Positions 27,501 through 36,469 of a stretch of DNA of 64,000 bases are shown here, in pieces. The position numbers and the translations under genes are program-made. Location: positions 124,001 to 188,000 of the forward strand of contig NZ_LIXJ01000004.1 in assembly GCF_001905795.1 (NCBI RefSeq). The letters run 5' to 3'. How positions within the stretch are numbered: the first letter of the stretch is position 1; each line of letters opens with the position of its first letter. The notes under the pieces are model-generated. The model made no database searches. It saw only the letters and a list, made by a program, of their open reading frames with translations, and was not told where the DNA came from. This stretch comes from Streptomyces sp. CB01580 (GTDB lineage Bacteria > Actinomycetota > Actinomycetes > Streptomycetales > Streptomycetaceae).

Positions 27501-30265
27501 GTACGCAGTGCCAGCGCCCCACGTGCGGGGGCGGCTACGAGGATGTGGGCGGCGGTGAGCTGTACTGCGACACCTGCGGTCTGGCCCCGGTCGTCTCCCC
27601 GACGGGCATGGTGAGTTCGCCGCCCACCGGGCTCGCGGGCGGCGGCGCGCACGGCCCGGGAAGCTCCGGCAGCCGGGGAAGTCACGGCAGCGGCGGCTCG
27701 CGGGCGGCGTCCCGCTCCTCGTCGCGTTCCTCCTCGCGGTCCTCGTCCCGTTCGTCGACGTCCCGGCGGTCCGTCTCGGGCCGGCTCTCGCGTTCGCTGT
27801 CCGGGGCGGCCACCTCCCCTTCCGTGTCCGTGCGTTCCTCCGGTTCGTCCTCGGGCGGGTCCGGCCGGGACAAACTGGGCGTGGGTCTGGTGCAGGTGCC
27901 GGACGTGCCGCGGCCCGACCCGCACACGGCGGTGATGGCGAACCCGGAGGTCCCGGAACGGAAGCGCTTCTGTTCGCGTTCCGACTGCGGGGCGCCGGTG
28001 GGCCGGTCCCGGGGCGAACGGCCGGGCCGTACGGAGGGGTTCTGCACCAAGTGCGGCCACCCGTACTCCTTCGTGCCCAAGCTCGGCGCGGGCGACGTGG
28101 TGCACGGCCAGTACGAGGTGGTGGGCTGTCTGGCGCACGGCGGGCTCGGCTGGGTCTACCTCGCGGTGGACCGCGCCGTGTCGGACCGCTGGGTGGTCCT
28201 CAAGGGCCTGCTCGACACCGGTGACCAGGACGCCATGGCGGCCGCGATCTCGGAGCGCCGGTTCCTCGCCGAGATCGAGCACGCCAACATCGTCCGGATC
28301 TACAACTTCGTCGAACACCTCGACCAGCGCACCGGTTCGCTCGACGGCTACATAGTGATGGAGTACGTCGGCGGCAAGGCGCTCAAGGAGATCGCGAACG
28401 AGCGGCGCACCCCGGCCGGGAGGCGCGACCCGCTGCCGGTCGAGCAGGCGTGCGCGTACGGGATCGAGGCGCTGGAGGCGCTCGGGCACCTGCACAGCCG
28501 CAATCTGCTGTACTGCGACTTCAAGGTCGACAACGCCATCCAGACCGAGGGACGGCTGAAGCTGATCGACATGGGCGCGGTGCGCCGGATGGATGACGAG
28601 GAGTCGGCCATCTACGGCACGGTCGGGTACCAGGCGCCGGAGGTCGCCGAGGCCGGCCCGTCGGTCGCGTCCGACCTCTACACGGTCGCACGGACACTCG
28701 CGGTGCTCACCTTCGACTTCCAGGGCTACACGAACGTCTTCGTGGACTCGCTGCCCGACCCGGACCACATCGAGGTGTTCCGGACCTACGAGTCGTTCTA
28801 CCGGCTGCTGGTACGGGCCACCGACCCCGATCCGGGGCGGCGGTTCGCCTCGGCGGCGGAGATGGCCGAGCAGCTGACCGGGGTGCTGCGCGAGGTGGTG
28901 GCACTGCAGACGGGACGGCCGCGACCGGCGCTGTCGACGCTGTTCGGTACCGAAGTACGGGTCACGGACACGCAGTTGTTCGCGAAACCGACGGGCGAGG
29001 TGTCGCGGCTGGGCGCTCGGGCCACCGGGCCGGCGCCGTCCGGGCTCCTCGGAAGGCGCCGCCGGAATCGGGCGGGTGCGAGCACGGCCGTCGGCGCGGG
29101 CACGGGTACGGGCACGGGCGCACCGGCGGTGGCGGGTGCGGGGGCCTCGGGCCCCGCGATCCCCGGGCCCCGGATCCCGGCCGCCGTTCCGGGAGCGCCG
29201 TCGACGGCACCGGCGCCGTCGGCCGCGTTCCCGGCGCCGCACGTCCCGAACGCCCCCCGGCCCGCCGGGCTCGACGCACGGACCGCCTCGCTCGCGCTGC
29301 CCGTGCCCCGGGTCGACGCGGGCGACCCCAACGCCGGTTTCCTCGCCGGGCTGATGGCCACCGCCCCCGCCGACCTGATCGCCGCGCTGGGCAACGTACC
29401 GGCGCCCTCCCTGGAGACCCGGCTGCGCGAACTGCGGGCCCGCCTGGAGACCGGCGAACTCGACGCGGCCGGGCGCACCCTGACCGAACTGGAGGGGCGG
29501 CACCCTGACGACTGGCGGGTCGTCTGGTACCGCGGTGTCACCTCGCTGGTGACCGGCGCGTACGAGAGCGCGGCGCTGTCCTTCGACGCGGTGTACGACG
29601 CGTTCCCCGGTGAGCCGACGCCGAAGCTGGCGCTGGGGATCTGCGCGGAGGTGCTGGGGCAACTGGACAACGCCGCCGAGTACTACCGCCTGGTGTGGAC
29701 GACCGATCCGGGCTTCGTCAGCGCGGCGTTCGGCCTGGCCCGGGTGCAGCTGGCGGCCGGGGACCGGGCGGCGGCGGTGGCGACGCTGGAGTCCGTGCCC
29801 GAGGCGTCGATCCACTTCACGGCGGCCAGGGTCGCCGCGGTACGGGCGCGGCTGCGCGAACGGGCCCCGGACGAACCGCTGTTCGCCGACCTCCGGGCCG
29901 CCGCCGACCAGGTCTCGGCACTGGCTGGATTCGGCCTGGACCCGGTGCGCCGCGAGGAGTTGTCGACGGAGGTGCTGGGGACCGCGCTCGACTGGGTGCT
30001 CTCCGGCAGCCCCATGGCCGGGGGCCCGGCAGCGGGGCCGAACGGCCCCGGCCAATCGTCCGGACCCGCTGCATCCGGCGGACCGAGCGGGCCGAGCGGA
30101 CCGGACGGGTTGGGGAAGCTGCTCGACAGTGAATGGGACGAGCGCGGCCTGCGGTTCGGGCTGGAGCGTTCGTACCGGATGCTCGCCCGGCTCGCGGAGC
30201 CCGGCGACGAGAGGATCGAACTGGTGGAGCGGGCCAACCGTTTCCGCCCCCGGACGTGGGTGTGA
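27497..30265 (+). CDS. pknG: PknG-type serine/threonine protein kinase
   Basis: A 922-residue soluble kinase. In order: an extra N-terminal zinc ribbon (CQRPTC...CDTCG), a Ser/Arg-rich low-complexity stretch (about 68-102), a rubredoxin-like zinc module (Cys159/Cys164 and Cys183/Cys186), and the kinase domain (about 204-470) with Lys236, catalytic Asp341 in YCDFKVDN and DMG at 358-360. A Gly/Ala/Pro linker (about 515-590) and a C-terminal TPR-like domain (about 610-922) follow, with WRVVWYRGVTSLVTGAYESA and FTAARVAAVRARL closely resembling M. tuberculosis PknG. It is a non-RD kinase, as is PknG. In actinobacteria PknG phosphorylates the FHA protein GarA/OdhI and so sets 2-oxoglutarate/glutamate flux. 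GTGA coupling links it to the PP2C gene. Confidence 0.94.
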   Translation: MSTQCQRPTCGGGYEDVGGGELYCDTCGLAPVVSPTGMVSSPPTGLAGGGAHGPGSSGSRGSHGSGGSRAASRSSSRSSSRSSSRSSTSRRSVSGRLSRSLSGAATSPSVSVRSSGSSSGGSGRDKLGVGLVQVPDVPRPDPHTAVMANPEVPERKRFCSRSDCGAPVGRSRGERPGRTEGFCTKCGHPYSFVPKLGAGDVVHGQYEVVGCLAHGGLGWVYLAVDRAVSDRWVVLKGLLDTGDQDAMAAAISERRFLAEIEHANIVRIYNFVEHLDQRTGSLDGYIVMEYVGGKALKEIANERRTPAGRRDPLPVEQACAYGIEALEALGHLHSRNLLYCDFKVDNAIQTEGRLKLIDMGAVRRMDDEESAIYGTVGYQAPEVAEAGPSVASDLYTVARTLAVLTFDFQGYTNVFVDSLPDPDHIEVFRTYESFYRLLVRATDPDPGRRFASAAEMAEQLTGVLREVVALQTGRPRPALSTLFGTEVRVTDTQLFAKPTGEVSRLGARATGPAPSGLLGRRRRNRAGASTAVGAGTGTGTGAPAVAGAGASGPAIPGPRIPAAVPGAPSTAPAPSAAFPAPHVPNAPRPAGLDARTASLALPVPRVDAGDPNAGFLAGLMATAPADLIAALGNVPAPSLETRLRELRARLETGELDAAGRTLTELEGRHPDDWRVVWYRGVTSLVTGAYESAALSFDAVYDAFPGEPTPKLALGICAEVLGQLDNAAEYYRLVWTTDPGFVSAAFGLARVQLAAGDRAAAVATLESVPEASIHFTAARVAAVRARLRERAPDEPLFADLRAAADQVSALAGFGLDPVRREELSTEVLGTALDWVLSGSPMAGGPAAGPNGPGQSSGPAASGGPSGPSGPDGLGKLLDSEWDERGLRFGLERSYRMLARLAEPGDERIELVERANRFRPRTWV

Positions 30266-31635
30266 AAATGTCGCAGAAGCCCCAGGAGACGGCCCTGTCG
30301 AAGTGCCCGGGCTGCGAGGAACCGGCCGAGTCGGGCGACCGGTTCTGCGGTGCGTGCGGATACGACCTGTCGGCCGTGCCCGCGCCACCACATGACCGCC
30401 CGACGGTCGCCCTGACCGTACCGACGGCGGAGAACCGGCCCGACGGGGCGGGCGGGTCGGGAGACTTCGAACTGGCCGCGCCCGCGACCGCGGACGCCCC
30501 GGGGTCCGATCGGCCACGGGCCCAGACAGAGACACAATCCCCGGCACAGCCACAGCCCCGACCCCAGGCACAGGAAGCGACGGCGCACGCCCCGGCCGCC
30601 GGAACATCCGCACCGGCGGGCACAGGCGCCCCCTCCGCCGCGCAGCCCGTGCCCGACCCGCGCACCCGTACCGACGGGCCGTTCGCGACACCGTCGGCCG
30701 GCACCAAGCTGTGCGTGGCGTGCCGCGCCGGGCGCGTGGACACCGACGGCTACTGCGAGAACTGTGGTCACGCCCAGCCGCGCGAGCGCGACCACATGGA
30801 GCAGGAGCTCGGTTCGGTGGCCGCCGTCAGCGACCGGGGGCTGCGCCACCACCGCAACGAGGACTCGTTCGCCGTCTCGACCACCGCCCTGCCCGGCGGT
30901 TCACCGGCCGTCGTCGCGATCGTGTGCGACGGCGTCTCCTCGGCCAGCCGCCCCGACGAGGCGTCGGCCGCCGCCGCGAACGCCGCCAACGAGGCGCTCC
31001 TGGAGTCGTTGCCGCGCGGCACCCATCCGCAGCAGGCGATGCACGACGCGATCGTCGCGGCCTCGAAGTCGGTCGACTCCCTTGCCGGGGAGACCGGCCG
31101 GGCGACGGAGCACGATCCGGGGCGGCACCAGAACGCGCCGGCGTGCACCCTGGTCGGCGCCATCACGGCGGGCGACCTGCTGGTGGTCGGCTGGGTCGGC
31201 GACAGCCGCGCCTACTGGGTGCCGGACGACCGTTCCGTGCAGCCCGCCCGGCTCACCGAGGACGACTCGTGGGCCGCGCAGATGGTGGCGGCGGGTCTGA
31301 TGAGCGAGGCCCAGGCGTACGCGGACGACCGTGCCCACGCGATCACGGGCTGGCTCGGCGCCGACGCGTACGAACTGGAACCGCACACCGCGTCGTTCAA
31401 ACCGGACCGGCCGGGTCTCGTGGTGGTGTGCACGGACGGTCTGTGGAACTACGCGGAGTCGGCCGCCGAGATGGCCGCGGTCGTGCCGGCCGACGCACGG
31501 TCGCGACCGCTGCACGCCGCGCGGGCGCTGGTGGGTCACGCGCTCGACGGCGGGGGCCACGACAACGTAACAGTGGCGCTGGTGCCGTTCGCGGTGACGC
31601 CGCAGGGGGCAGGATCGGGCTGCGACACCCCATGA
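30262..31635 (+). CDS. PP2C-family serine/threonine phosphatase with N-terminal zinc ribbons
   Basis: A 457-residue protein. The N-terminus has a zinc ribbon (CPGCEE...CGACG), a Pro/Ala/Gln-rich linker (about 50-145) and a second zinc ribbon (CVACRAG...CENCG). The PP2C domain follows with metal/phosphate motifs RHHRNEDSF, VCDGVSS, VGDSRAYW, CTDGLWN and GGHDNVTV. It should reverse phosphorylation by the upstream PknG. GTG 30262 overlaps the pknG stop (GTGA); ATG 30268 is an alternative start. No membrane helix. The zinc ribbons shared with PknG and the FHA protein suggest a common docking mode. Confidence 0.92.
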   Translation: MKMSQKPQETALSKCPGCEEPAESGDRFCGACGYDLSAVPAPPHDRPTVALTVPTAENRPDGAGGSGDFELAAPATADAPGSDRPRAQTETQSPAQPQPRPQAQEATAHAPAAGTSAPAGTGAPSAAQPVPDPRTRTDGPFATPSAGTKLCVACRAGRVDTDGYCENCGHAQPRERDHMEQELGSVAAVSDRGLRHHRNEDSFAVSTTALPGGSPAVVAIVCDGVSSASRPDEASAAAANAANEALLESLPRGTHPQQAMHDAIVAASKSVDSLAGETGRATEHDPGRHQNAPACTLVGAITAGDLLVVGWVGDSRAYWVPDDRSVQPARLTEDDSWAAQMVAAGLMSEAQAYADDRAHAITGWLGADAYELEPHTASFKPDRPGLVVVCTDGLWNYAESAAEMAAVVPADARSRPLHAARALVGHALDGGGHDNVTVALVPFAVTPQGAGSGCDTP

Positions 31636-31805
31636 GTCCCGCTGCGTAACGCTTGGTTCCGGTTCGTTTCCGATTCACTCCCGGCGCGTTCCGGTTCCGT
31701 CCGCTCTCGTCCCGATTCCGACCGTTTCCCTTCCGCCCCTTCCTTGTCTCGTCCCCCTCACAGCTGTCCTCATCCGACACCTGGAGTTCCCGAGGAGCCG
31801 ATCAG

Positions 31806-33164
31806 ATGGCCAACTTCTCCAAGTCGAACGTGCCGCAGTTCTCGGTCGAGGTGTACCAGAACGAGTTTCTCCCGCAGGGCGGTCGCGAGGTCAACGCCAT
31901 CGTCACGGTCACCTCGACCGGGGGCGGCACCACCGGCGGAGTTCCGCTGTCCGGGGCGGCTTCGACGGACCTGTCCGGATCGGTCCGGGCGGCGGGCGCC
32001 GGCGTGGTGATCATGGTCGACTGCTCCAGGTCCATGGACTATCCGCCGACGAAGATGCGCAACGCCCGCGACGCGACGGCCGCGGCGATCGACACCCTGC
32101 GCGACGGCACCGCGTTCGCGGTGGTCGGCGGCACGCATCTCGCCAAGGAGGTCTACCCGGGCAACGGAAGGCTCGCGGTGGCCGACGAGCGGACCAGGGC
32201 CGGGGCCAAGGAGGCGCTGCGTTCGCTCGCCGCCGGCGGCGGTACGGCGATCGGCACCTGGCTGCGGCTGGCCGACCGGCTGCTCGGCGCGGCCGACGTG
32301 GGGATCCGGCACGGGATCCTGCTGACCGACGGCCGCAACGAGCACGAGGCCCCGGAGGATCTGCGGGCCGCTCTCGAATCCTGCGCGGGCCGCTTCACCT
32401 GTGACGCCCGGGGGGTCGGCACCGACTGGGAGGTGAAGGAGGTCACGGGCATCGCCTCCGCCCTGCTCGGTACGGCCGACATCGTCGCCGACCCGGCGGG
32501 CCTGTCCGCGGACTTCCGGCGGATGATGGAGAACGCGATGGGCAAGGAGGTCGCGGACGTCGCGCTGCGGCTCTGGACGCCCGTCGGGACCGAGATCATG
32601 TTCGTGAAACAGGTCGCGCCGACGGTCGTCGACCTGACCGGACGCCGCACCGGGGCGGGACCCCGGGCCGGGGACTACCCGACGGGTTCGTGGGGCGACG
32701 AGTCGCGCGACTACCACGTGTGCGTACGGGTGCCGGAGGCCGCGATCGGCCAGGAGATGCTGGCGTCCCGGGTCTCGCTGGTCCTCCCCGACCCCGCGGG
32801 CGGGGCGCCCCGGACGCTCTCCCAGGGCCTGGTGCGGGCGGTGTGGACCGACGACATGGCGGCGTCCACCTCGATCAATCCGCAGGTCGCGCACTACACG
32901 GGCCAGGCGGAACTGGCGCAGGTCATCCAGCAGGGGCTGGACGCCCGAAAATCGGGCGACTTCGACAGCGCGACCGCGAAACTGGGCCGCGCGGTACAGC
33001 TGGCGTCGGCGTCCGGGAACGAGGACACTGCGAAACTGCTTTCGAAGGTGGTGGACGTCGTCGATGCGGCGACCGGTACTGTGCGACTGAAGGCGAAGGT
33101 CGCGGAGGCCGACTCGATGACGCTCGAAACGCGCTCCACCAAGACCGTCCGCGTCAAGAAATAA
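31806..33164 (+). CDS. von Willebrand factor A domain protein
   Basis: A 452-residue cytosolic vWA protein. After an N-terminal strand region (FSVEVYQNEFLPQGG), the metal-ion-dependent adhesion site is VDCSRSM (Asp72, Ser74, Ser76), with AAGGGTAIG and LLTDGRN supplying the remaining ligands. The C-terminal part (about 230-452) has a beta-rich segment and a helical tail (QVIQQGLDARKSGDFDSATAK) that resembles a TPR-like helix pair. It lies 170 bp after the PP2C gene on the same strand. A kinase, PP2C and vWA protein encoded together recalls the TerY-P triad described for stress systems. Confidence 0.92.
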   Translation: MANFSKSNVPQFSVEVYQNEFLPQGGREVNAIVTVTSTGGGTTGGVPLSGAASTDLSGSVRAAGAGVVIMVDCSRSMDYPPTKMRNARDATAAAIDTLRDGTAFAVVGGTHLAKEVYPGNGRLAVADERTRAGAKEALRSLAAGGGTAIGTWLRLADRLLGAADVGIRHGILLTDGRNEHEAPEDLRAALESCAGRFTCDARGVGTDWEVKEVTGIASALLGTADIVADPAGLSADFRRMMENAMGKEVADVALRLWTPVGTEIMFVKQVAPTVVDLTGRRTGAGPRAGDYPTGSWGDESRDYHVCVRVPEAAIGQEMLASRVSLVLPDPAGGAPRTLSQGLVRAVWTDDMAASTSINPQVAHYTGQAELAQVIQQGLDARKSGDFDSATAKLGRAVQLASASGNEDTAKLLSKVVDVVDAATGTVRLKAKVAEADSMTLETRSTKTVRVKK

Positions 33165-33401
33165 CCGCACAGGACAACCGCACACCGAAACACCCGCACA
33201 CCGAAGCGCCCGCACGGCGCGTCCGCACGGACGCGAGAGACGGCGCGGGGGCCGGGCGCGCAGACACGGCGCCGCGCGGGGCACAATCGCACAGCCGTAC
33301 AGTCAGGCCGCCCGGCCGGAGCGAAATGGTCCGCCGGGCAGCGAAGAGCACGAGGAATGACGGCCCCGCGGGGCCGGACGAGGAGAGGGGGAAGCGCCGA
33401 C

Positions 33402-34658
33402 ATGCCGACCTGCCCGAACGGACACCAGTCGGGTTCCGAGGACTGGTGCGAGGTCTGCGGCCATCGCATGACCGGCGCGGGCGCTCCCGCGGGCTCGGTC
33501 CCTCCGCCGCCTCCCCCGCCGCCCGCTCCCGGGTACGGCCACCCCCAGGGGCCGTCCGGCACCGACCCGACCCAGCAGGCCGAGCTCTGCCCGCAGTGCC
33601 GCACGCCCCGCGAGGCGATGGCGCCGTTCTGCGAGGAGTGCCGCTGGAACTTCCTGACGAACACGGCGACGTCGTACACGCCGCTGGCCCCGCGCCCCAG
33701 TTCCGCCACCGGCCCTCCGCCCGGTCTGAACCTGCCGCCGGGCTTCCAGGCGCAGCAGCCGTCGGGGCCCCAGCGGATGCCCGATCCGTTCGAGTACCAG
33801 GGCTCGCGGCCCTCGCAGGTGAACCGCCCGGCCGAGCCGCTCTCCCCCGAGCAGGGGAGCCGCCCCGAGCCCCCGGCCCCCGCGCCCGGCCCGGGTCCCG
33901 CGCCGACGCCCGGCCCGGCGTCCGCGCCCGGCCCGGGTCCGCAGGCACCGCAGCCGCCGCAAGTACCGCAGGCGTCACAGCCCCCGCAGCACTTCCAGCA
34001 GCAGGGGCCTCCGCCGCCGCCGTTCCAGCAGCAGTCCTCGTCGCCGTTCCAGCAGCAGTCGGCGCCGCCCTCGTTCGAACAGCCCGCTCCGCCCGCGTCC
34101 TCGGCTCCCCAACCGCCCGCACCGCAGCCGCCCCGGTCCGCCGACGACGACGACTGGATGCTGTCACCGCCGTCCCGGCCGCAGGCCCCGCAGCCGTCGG
34201 CCCCGGCGCAGCAGCAACCGCCGTCGCCGGGCGGGAACCAGAACCAGCCGCCCGCGAGCTGGACCGCCGTCATCGCCCCGGACCGCGAGTACTTCCTAGC
34301 GATGATGCAGCGCAGCGGTCCGGAGGCGACCGGCCTCAACCTGCCCGCGTACTCCCCGGAGCAGCGGGTGGCGCTGACCGGCAACCAGATCACCGTCGGC
34401 CGCCGCAGGCACAGCACCGGCGAGTCCCCCGACATCGACCTGTCCGTGCCTCCGGAGGACCCGGGCGTCTCGCACCAGCACGCGGTGCTGGTGCGGCAGC
34501 CCGACGGCGGCTGGGCCGTGGTGGACCAGAACTCCACGAACGGCACCACGCTCAACGGCACCGAGGACCCGATCCAGCCCTACGTCCCCGTCCCGCTCAA
34601 GGACGGTGACCGCGTGCATGTCGGGGCATGGACGACGATCACGATCCGCCAGGACTGA
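33402..34658 (+). CDS. Zinc-ribbon and FHA-domain protein
   Basis: A 418-residue protein with two N-terminal zinc ribbons (CPNGHQSGSEDWCEVCG and CPQCRTPREAMAPFCEECR). A very long Pro/Gln/Ala-rich linker (about 100-290) leads to a C-terminal FHA domain (about 320-418) with ITVGRRR, VSHQHAVL and NSTNGTTLNG, the phosphothreonine-binding loops. FHA domains read phosphothreonine; in related actinobacteria the FHA protein GarA/OdhI is the PknG substrate, so this is a candidate target or reader of the kinase encoded 5 kb upstream. It lacks the short GarA-like N-terminus. ATG 33402 follows GGAGAGGGGGAA. It is the last gene of the cluster. Confidence 0.92.
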   Translation: MPTCPNGHQSGSEDWCEVCGHRMTGAGAPAGSVPPPPPPPPAPGYGHPQGPSGTDPTQQAELCPQCRTPREAMAPFCEECRWNFLTNTATSYTPLAPRPSSATGPPPGLNLPPGFQAQQPSGPQRMPDPFEYQGSRPSQVNRPAEPLSPEQGSRPEPPAPAPGPGPAPTPGPASAPGPGPQAPQPPQVPQASQPPQHFQQQGPPPPPFQQQSSSPFQQQSAPPSFEQPAPPASSAPQPPAPQPPRSADDDDWMLSPPSRPQAPQPSAPAQQQPPSPGGNQNQPPASWTAVIAPDREYFLAMMQRSGPEATGLNLPAYSPEQRVALTGNQITVGRRRHSTGESPDIDLSVPPEDPGVSHQHAVLVRQPDGGWAVVDQNSTNGTTLNGTEDPIQPYVPVPLKDGDRVHVGAWTTITIRQD

Positions 34659-34715
34659 CGGGCCGCGGGAGCCCCGCCAGGACCGCCGAGGCACCCGGGC
34701 CGGCCGGGGCAGGGG

Positions 34716-35699
34716 CTACCCCTCGGGCAGTGGCCAGGCGTACGGCCCTTCGGGGTCGTCCAGCCAGGCCCACTGCCGCCCGTCCCGGACGGTGATGCCG
34801 AACCTCTCCCTCCCTGGGCACCCCTCGCGCTGCCAGAGGGAGAGGGCTTCGTGCGGGTCGAGGCTGGATCCGGTCAGCTCCAGCAGGAACCGGAAGCGTT
34901 CGTCCTCGCTGAAGCGCCTGGGGAGCGCGCCGGTGTGCGGGCGCCGGGCGGGTCCCGTCGGACTGCCCCGCAGCGGTACGAAATAGGCGGGCGTGCGCAG
35001 GAAGCGTCCCTCGGCGTACCTGCGGCGCGCGGTCCCCCGCACCTGGAGCACGATCAGTCCGGTGGCGAGCGGTGCCAGTATCCGCGCGTCCGGAGCGCAC
35101 TGGTCCAGCCAGGCCGGTGGGACGCCCGGCAGGGTGCAGGTCGCGATGATTCGGTCGTACGGGCCGCGCCGCGGCCAGCCCCGGGTCCCGTCGCCGGTGA
35201 TCACCACCGGGTGGTGACCGGCCGCCGCCAGGTGCCGACGGGCCGACTCGGTGATCTCCGGGTCGAGGTCGACGGTGGTCACGGCGTCGTCGCCGAGCCG
35301 GTGCGCGAGGAGGGCCGCGTTGTAGCCGCTGCCCGCGCCGATCTCCAGCACCCGTTGTCCGTCGCGCACGTCCAGTTCGTCGAGCATCCGGGCCATCAGC
35401 GACGGCTGGCTGCTCGACGAGATCAGCTCGCCGTCCCTGATCCGGGTGGCCAGTGCCTCGTCCGCGTACGCCCCGCGCAGCCACCGGGCCCGGCGGACCG
35501 GGTCCGGGTCCTCGCACCACAGGCGGTCCGTTCCACCGGCCACGAAGTAGTACGGCACGAACAGATGGCGCGGCACCTCCTCGAACGCGGCCCGCCAGCG
35601 CGGGTCGCCCAGTCCCCCGCGGGCCACGATGCCCCGCACCATCGCCCACCGTTCACTGGTGGCGGCCTCGGCGAACCGGTCCGGATGTGTGTCGTCCAT
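34716..35699 (-). CDS. Protein-L-isoaspartate O-methyltransferase family protein
   Basis: A 327-residue SAM-dependent methyltransferase. The PCMT region has ISSSSQPSLMARMLDEL, SAM motif VLEIGAGSGYN (117-127) and VVITGDGTRGWP, all typical of enzymes that methylate isoaspartyl residues to start protein repair. It is about 110 residues longer than the classic enzyme because of a C-terminal extension (from about residue 215) found in many actinobacterial members. Convergent with the FHA gene; no clear hairpin separates them. Confidence 0.9.
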   Translation of the reverse strand: MDDTHPDRFAEAATSERWAMVRGIVARGGLGDPRWRAAFEEVPRHLFVPYYFVAGGTDRLWCEDPDPVRRARWLRGAYADEALATRIRDGELISSSSQPSLMARMLDELDVRDGQRVLEIGAGSGYNAALLAHRLGDDAVTTVDLDPEITESARRHLAAAGHHPVVITGDGTRGWPRRGPYDRIIATCTLPGVPPAWLDQCAPDARILAPLATGLIVLQVRGTARRRYAEGRFLRTPAYFVPLRGSPTGPARRPHTGALPRRFSEDERFRFLLELTGSSLDPHEALSLWQREGCPGRERFGITVRDGRQWAWLDDPEGPYAWPLPEG

Positions 35700-35850
35700 C
35701 TCTCCGTCTTCCCGTTCTCCCCGTTCTCCCCGGTCTCCACCTTCCTGCGTGCGGCCCCCGGTGGCCAGGACCCGGGCCGTGGCAGGCCGCAGTTCGAAGG
35801 CAGGGCCTAGGCCTCAGGTACTCGGCCGGTGCGTCTGCGACGATGGACGG

Positions 35851-36255
35851 GTGACTGAGATTCCGCGCGACACGCTGCAGGAGCAGACCTTCTACGAGCA
35901 GGTCGGCGGCGAGGAGACCTTCCGGCGCCTGGTGCATCGTTTCTACCAGGGGGTCGCCGAGGACCCGCTGCTCAAGCCGATGTACCCGGAGGAGGATCTG
36001 GGCCCGGCCGAGGAACGGTTCAGGCTGTTCCTGATGCAGTACTGGGGCGGCCCCCGTACGTACACCGAGCGGCGCGGGCACCCGCGGCTGCGGATGCGGC
36101 ACGTCCCGTTCCGGGTGGACCGGGCGGCGCACGACGCATGGCTGGGCCACATGCGGACCGCCCTGGACGAGCTCGGGCTGGCGCCGGAGCACGAGCAGCG
36201 GCTGTGGGACTACCTCACGTACGCGGCGGCCTCGATGGTGAACACCGAGGGCTGA
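35851..36255 (+). CDS. glbO: Truncated haemoglobin, group II (trHbO type)
   Basis: A 134-residue 2-over-2 globin. Recognisable features are FYEQVGGEETFRRLVHRFY, PMYPEEDLGPAEERFRLFL, the proximal His in LRMRHVPFRV and the downstream Trp in DAWLGHMRTALDE, all matching actinobacterial GlbO. Such proteins bind oxygen and detoxify NO or peroxide. GTG 35851 (VTEIPRDTLQEQT) is the family start. Single gene. Confidence 0.93.
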   Translation: MTEIPRDTLQEQTFYEQVGGEETFRRLVHRFYQGVAEDPLLKPMYPEEDLGPAEERFRLFLMQYWGGPRTYTERRGHPRLRMRHVPFRVDRAAHDAWLGHMRTALDELGLAPEHEQRLWDYLTYAAASMVNTEG

Positions 36256-36279
36256 GCCGCCACCGGGGCCGCGGACCGG

Positions 36280-36322
36280 TCCTGTGCCCGGGACCGAGGA
36301 CGGATCCTGTGCCCGGGACCGA
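36280..36322. repeat. 18-bp direct repeat downstream of glbO
   Basis: TCCTGTGCCCGGGACCGA occurs at 36280-36297 and again at 36305-36322, a 25-bp period. It lies between glbO and the hydrolase remnant and may mark a past rearrangement. Confidence 0.8.
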
Positions 36323-36469
36323 TCCGAAACCGACAGCCGAACCGGGCCGGGACCGTCCGGGGCCGGGCACGGAGCCGGCCCTCCTCGTCTCGCCCCCCGG
36401 TGTGACCGGTGGTGCTGGCCCCAGGCCGTGCCGACCGGGTGGCCGGATGTCCCTCGGCCGCGTGCGCGC

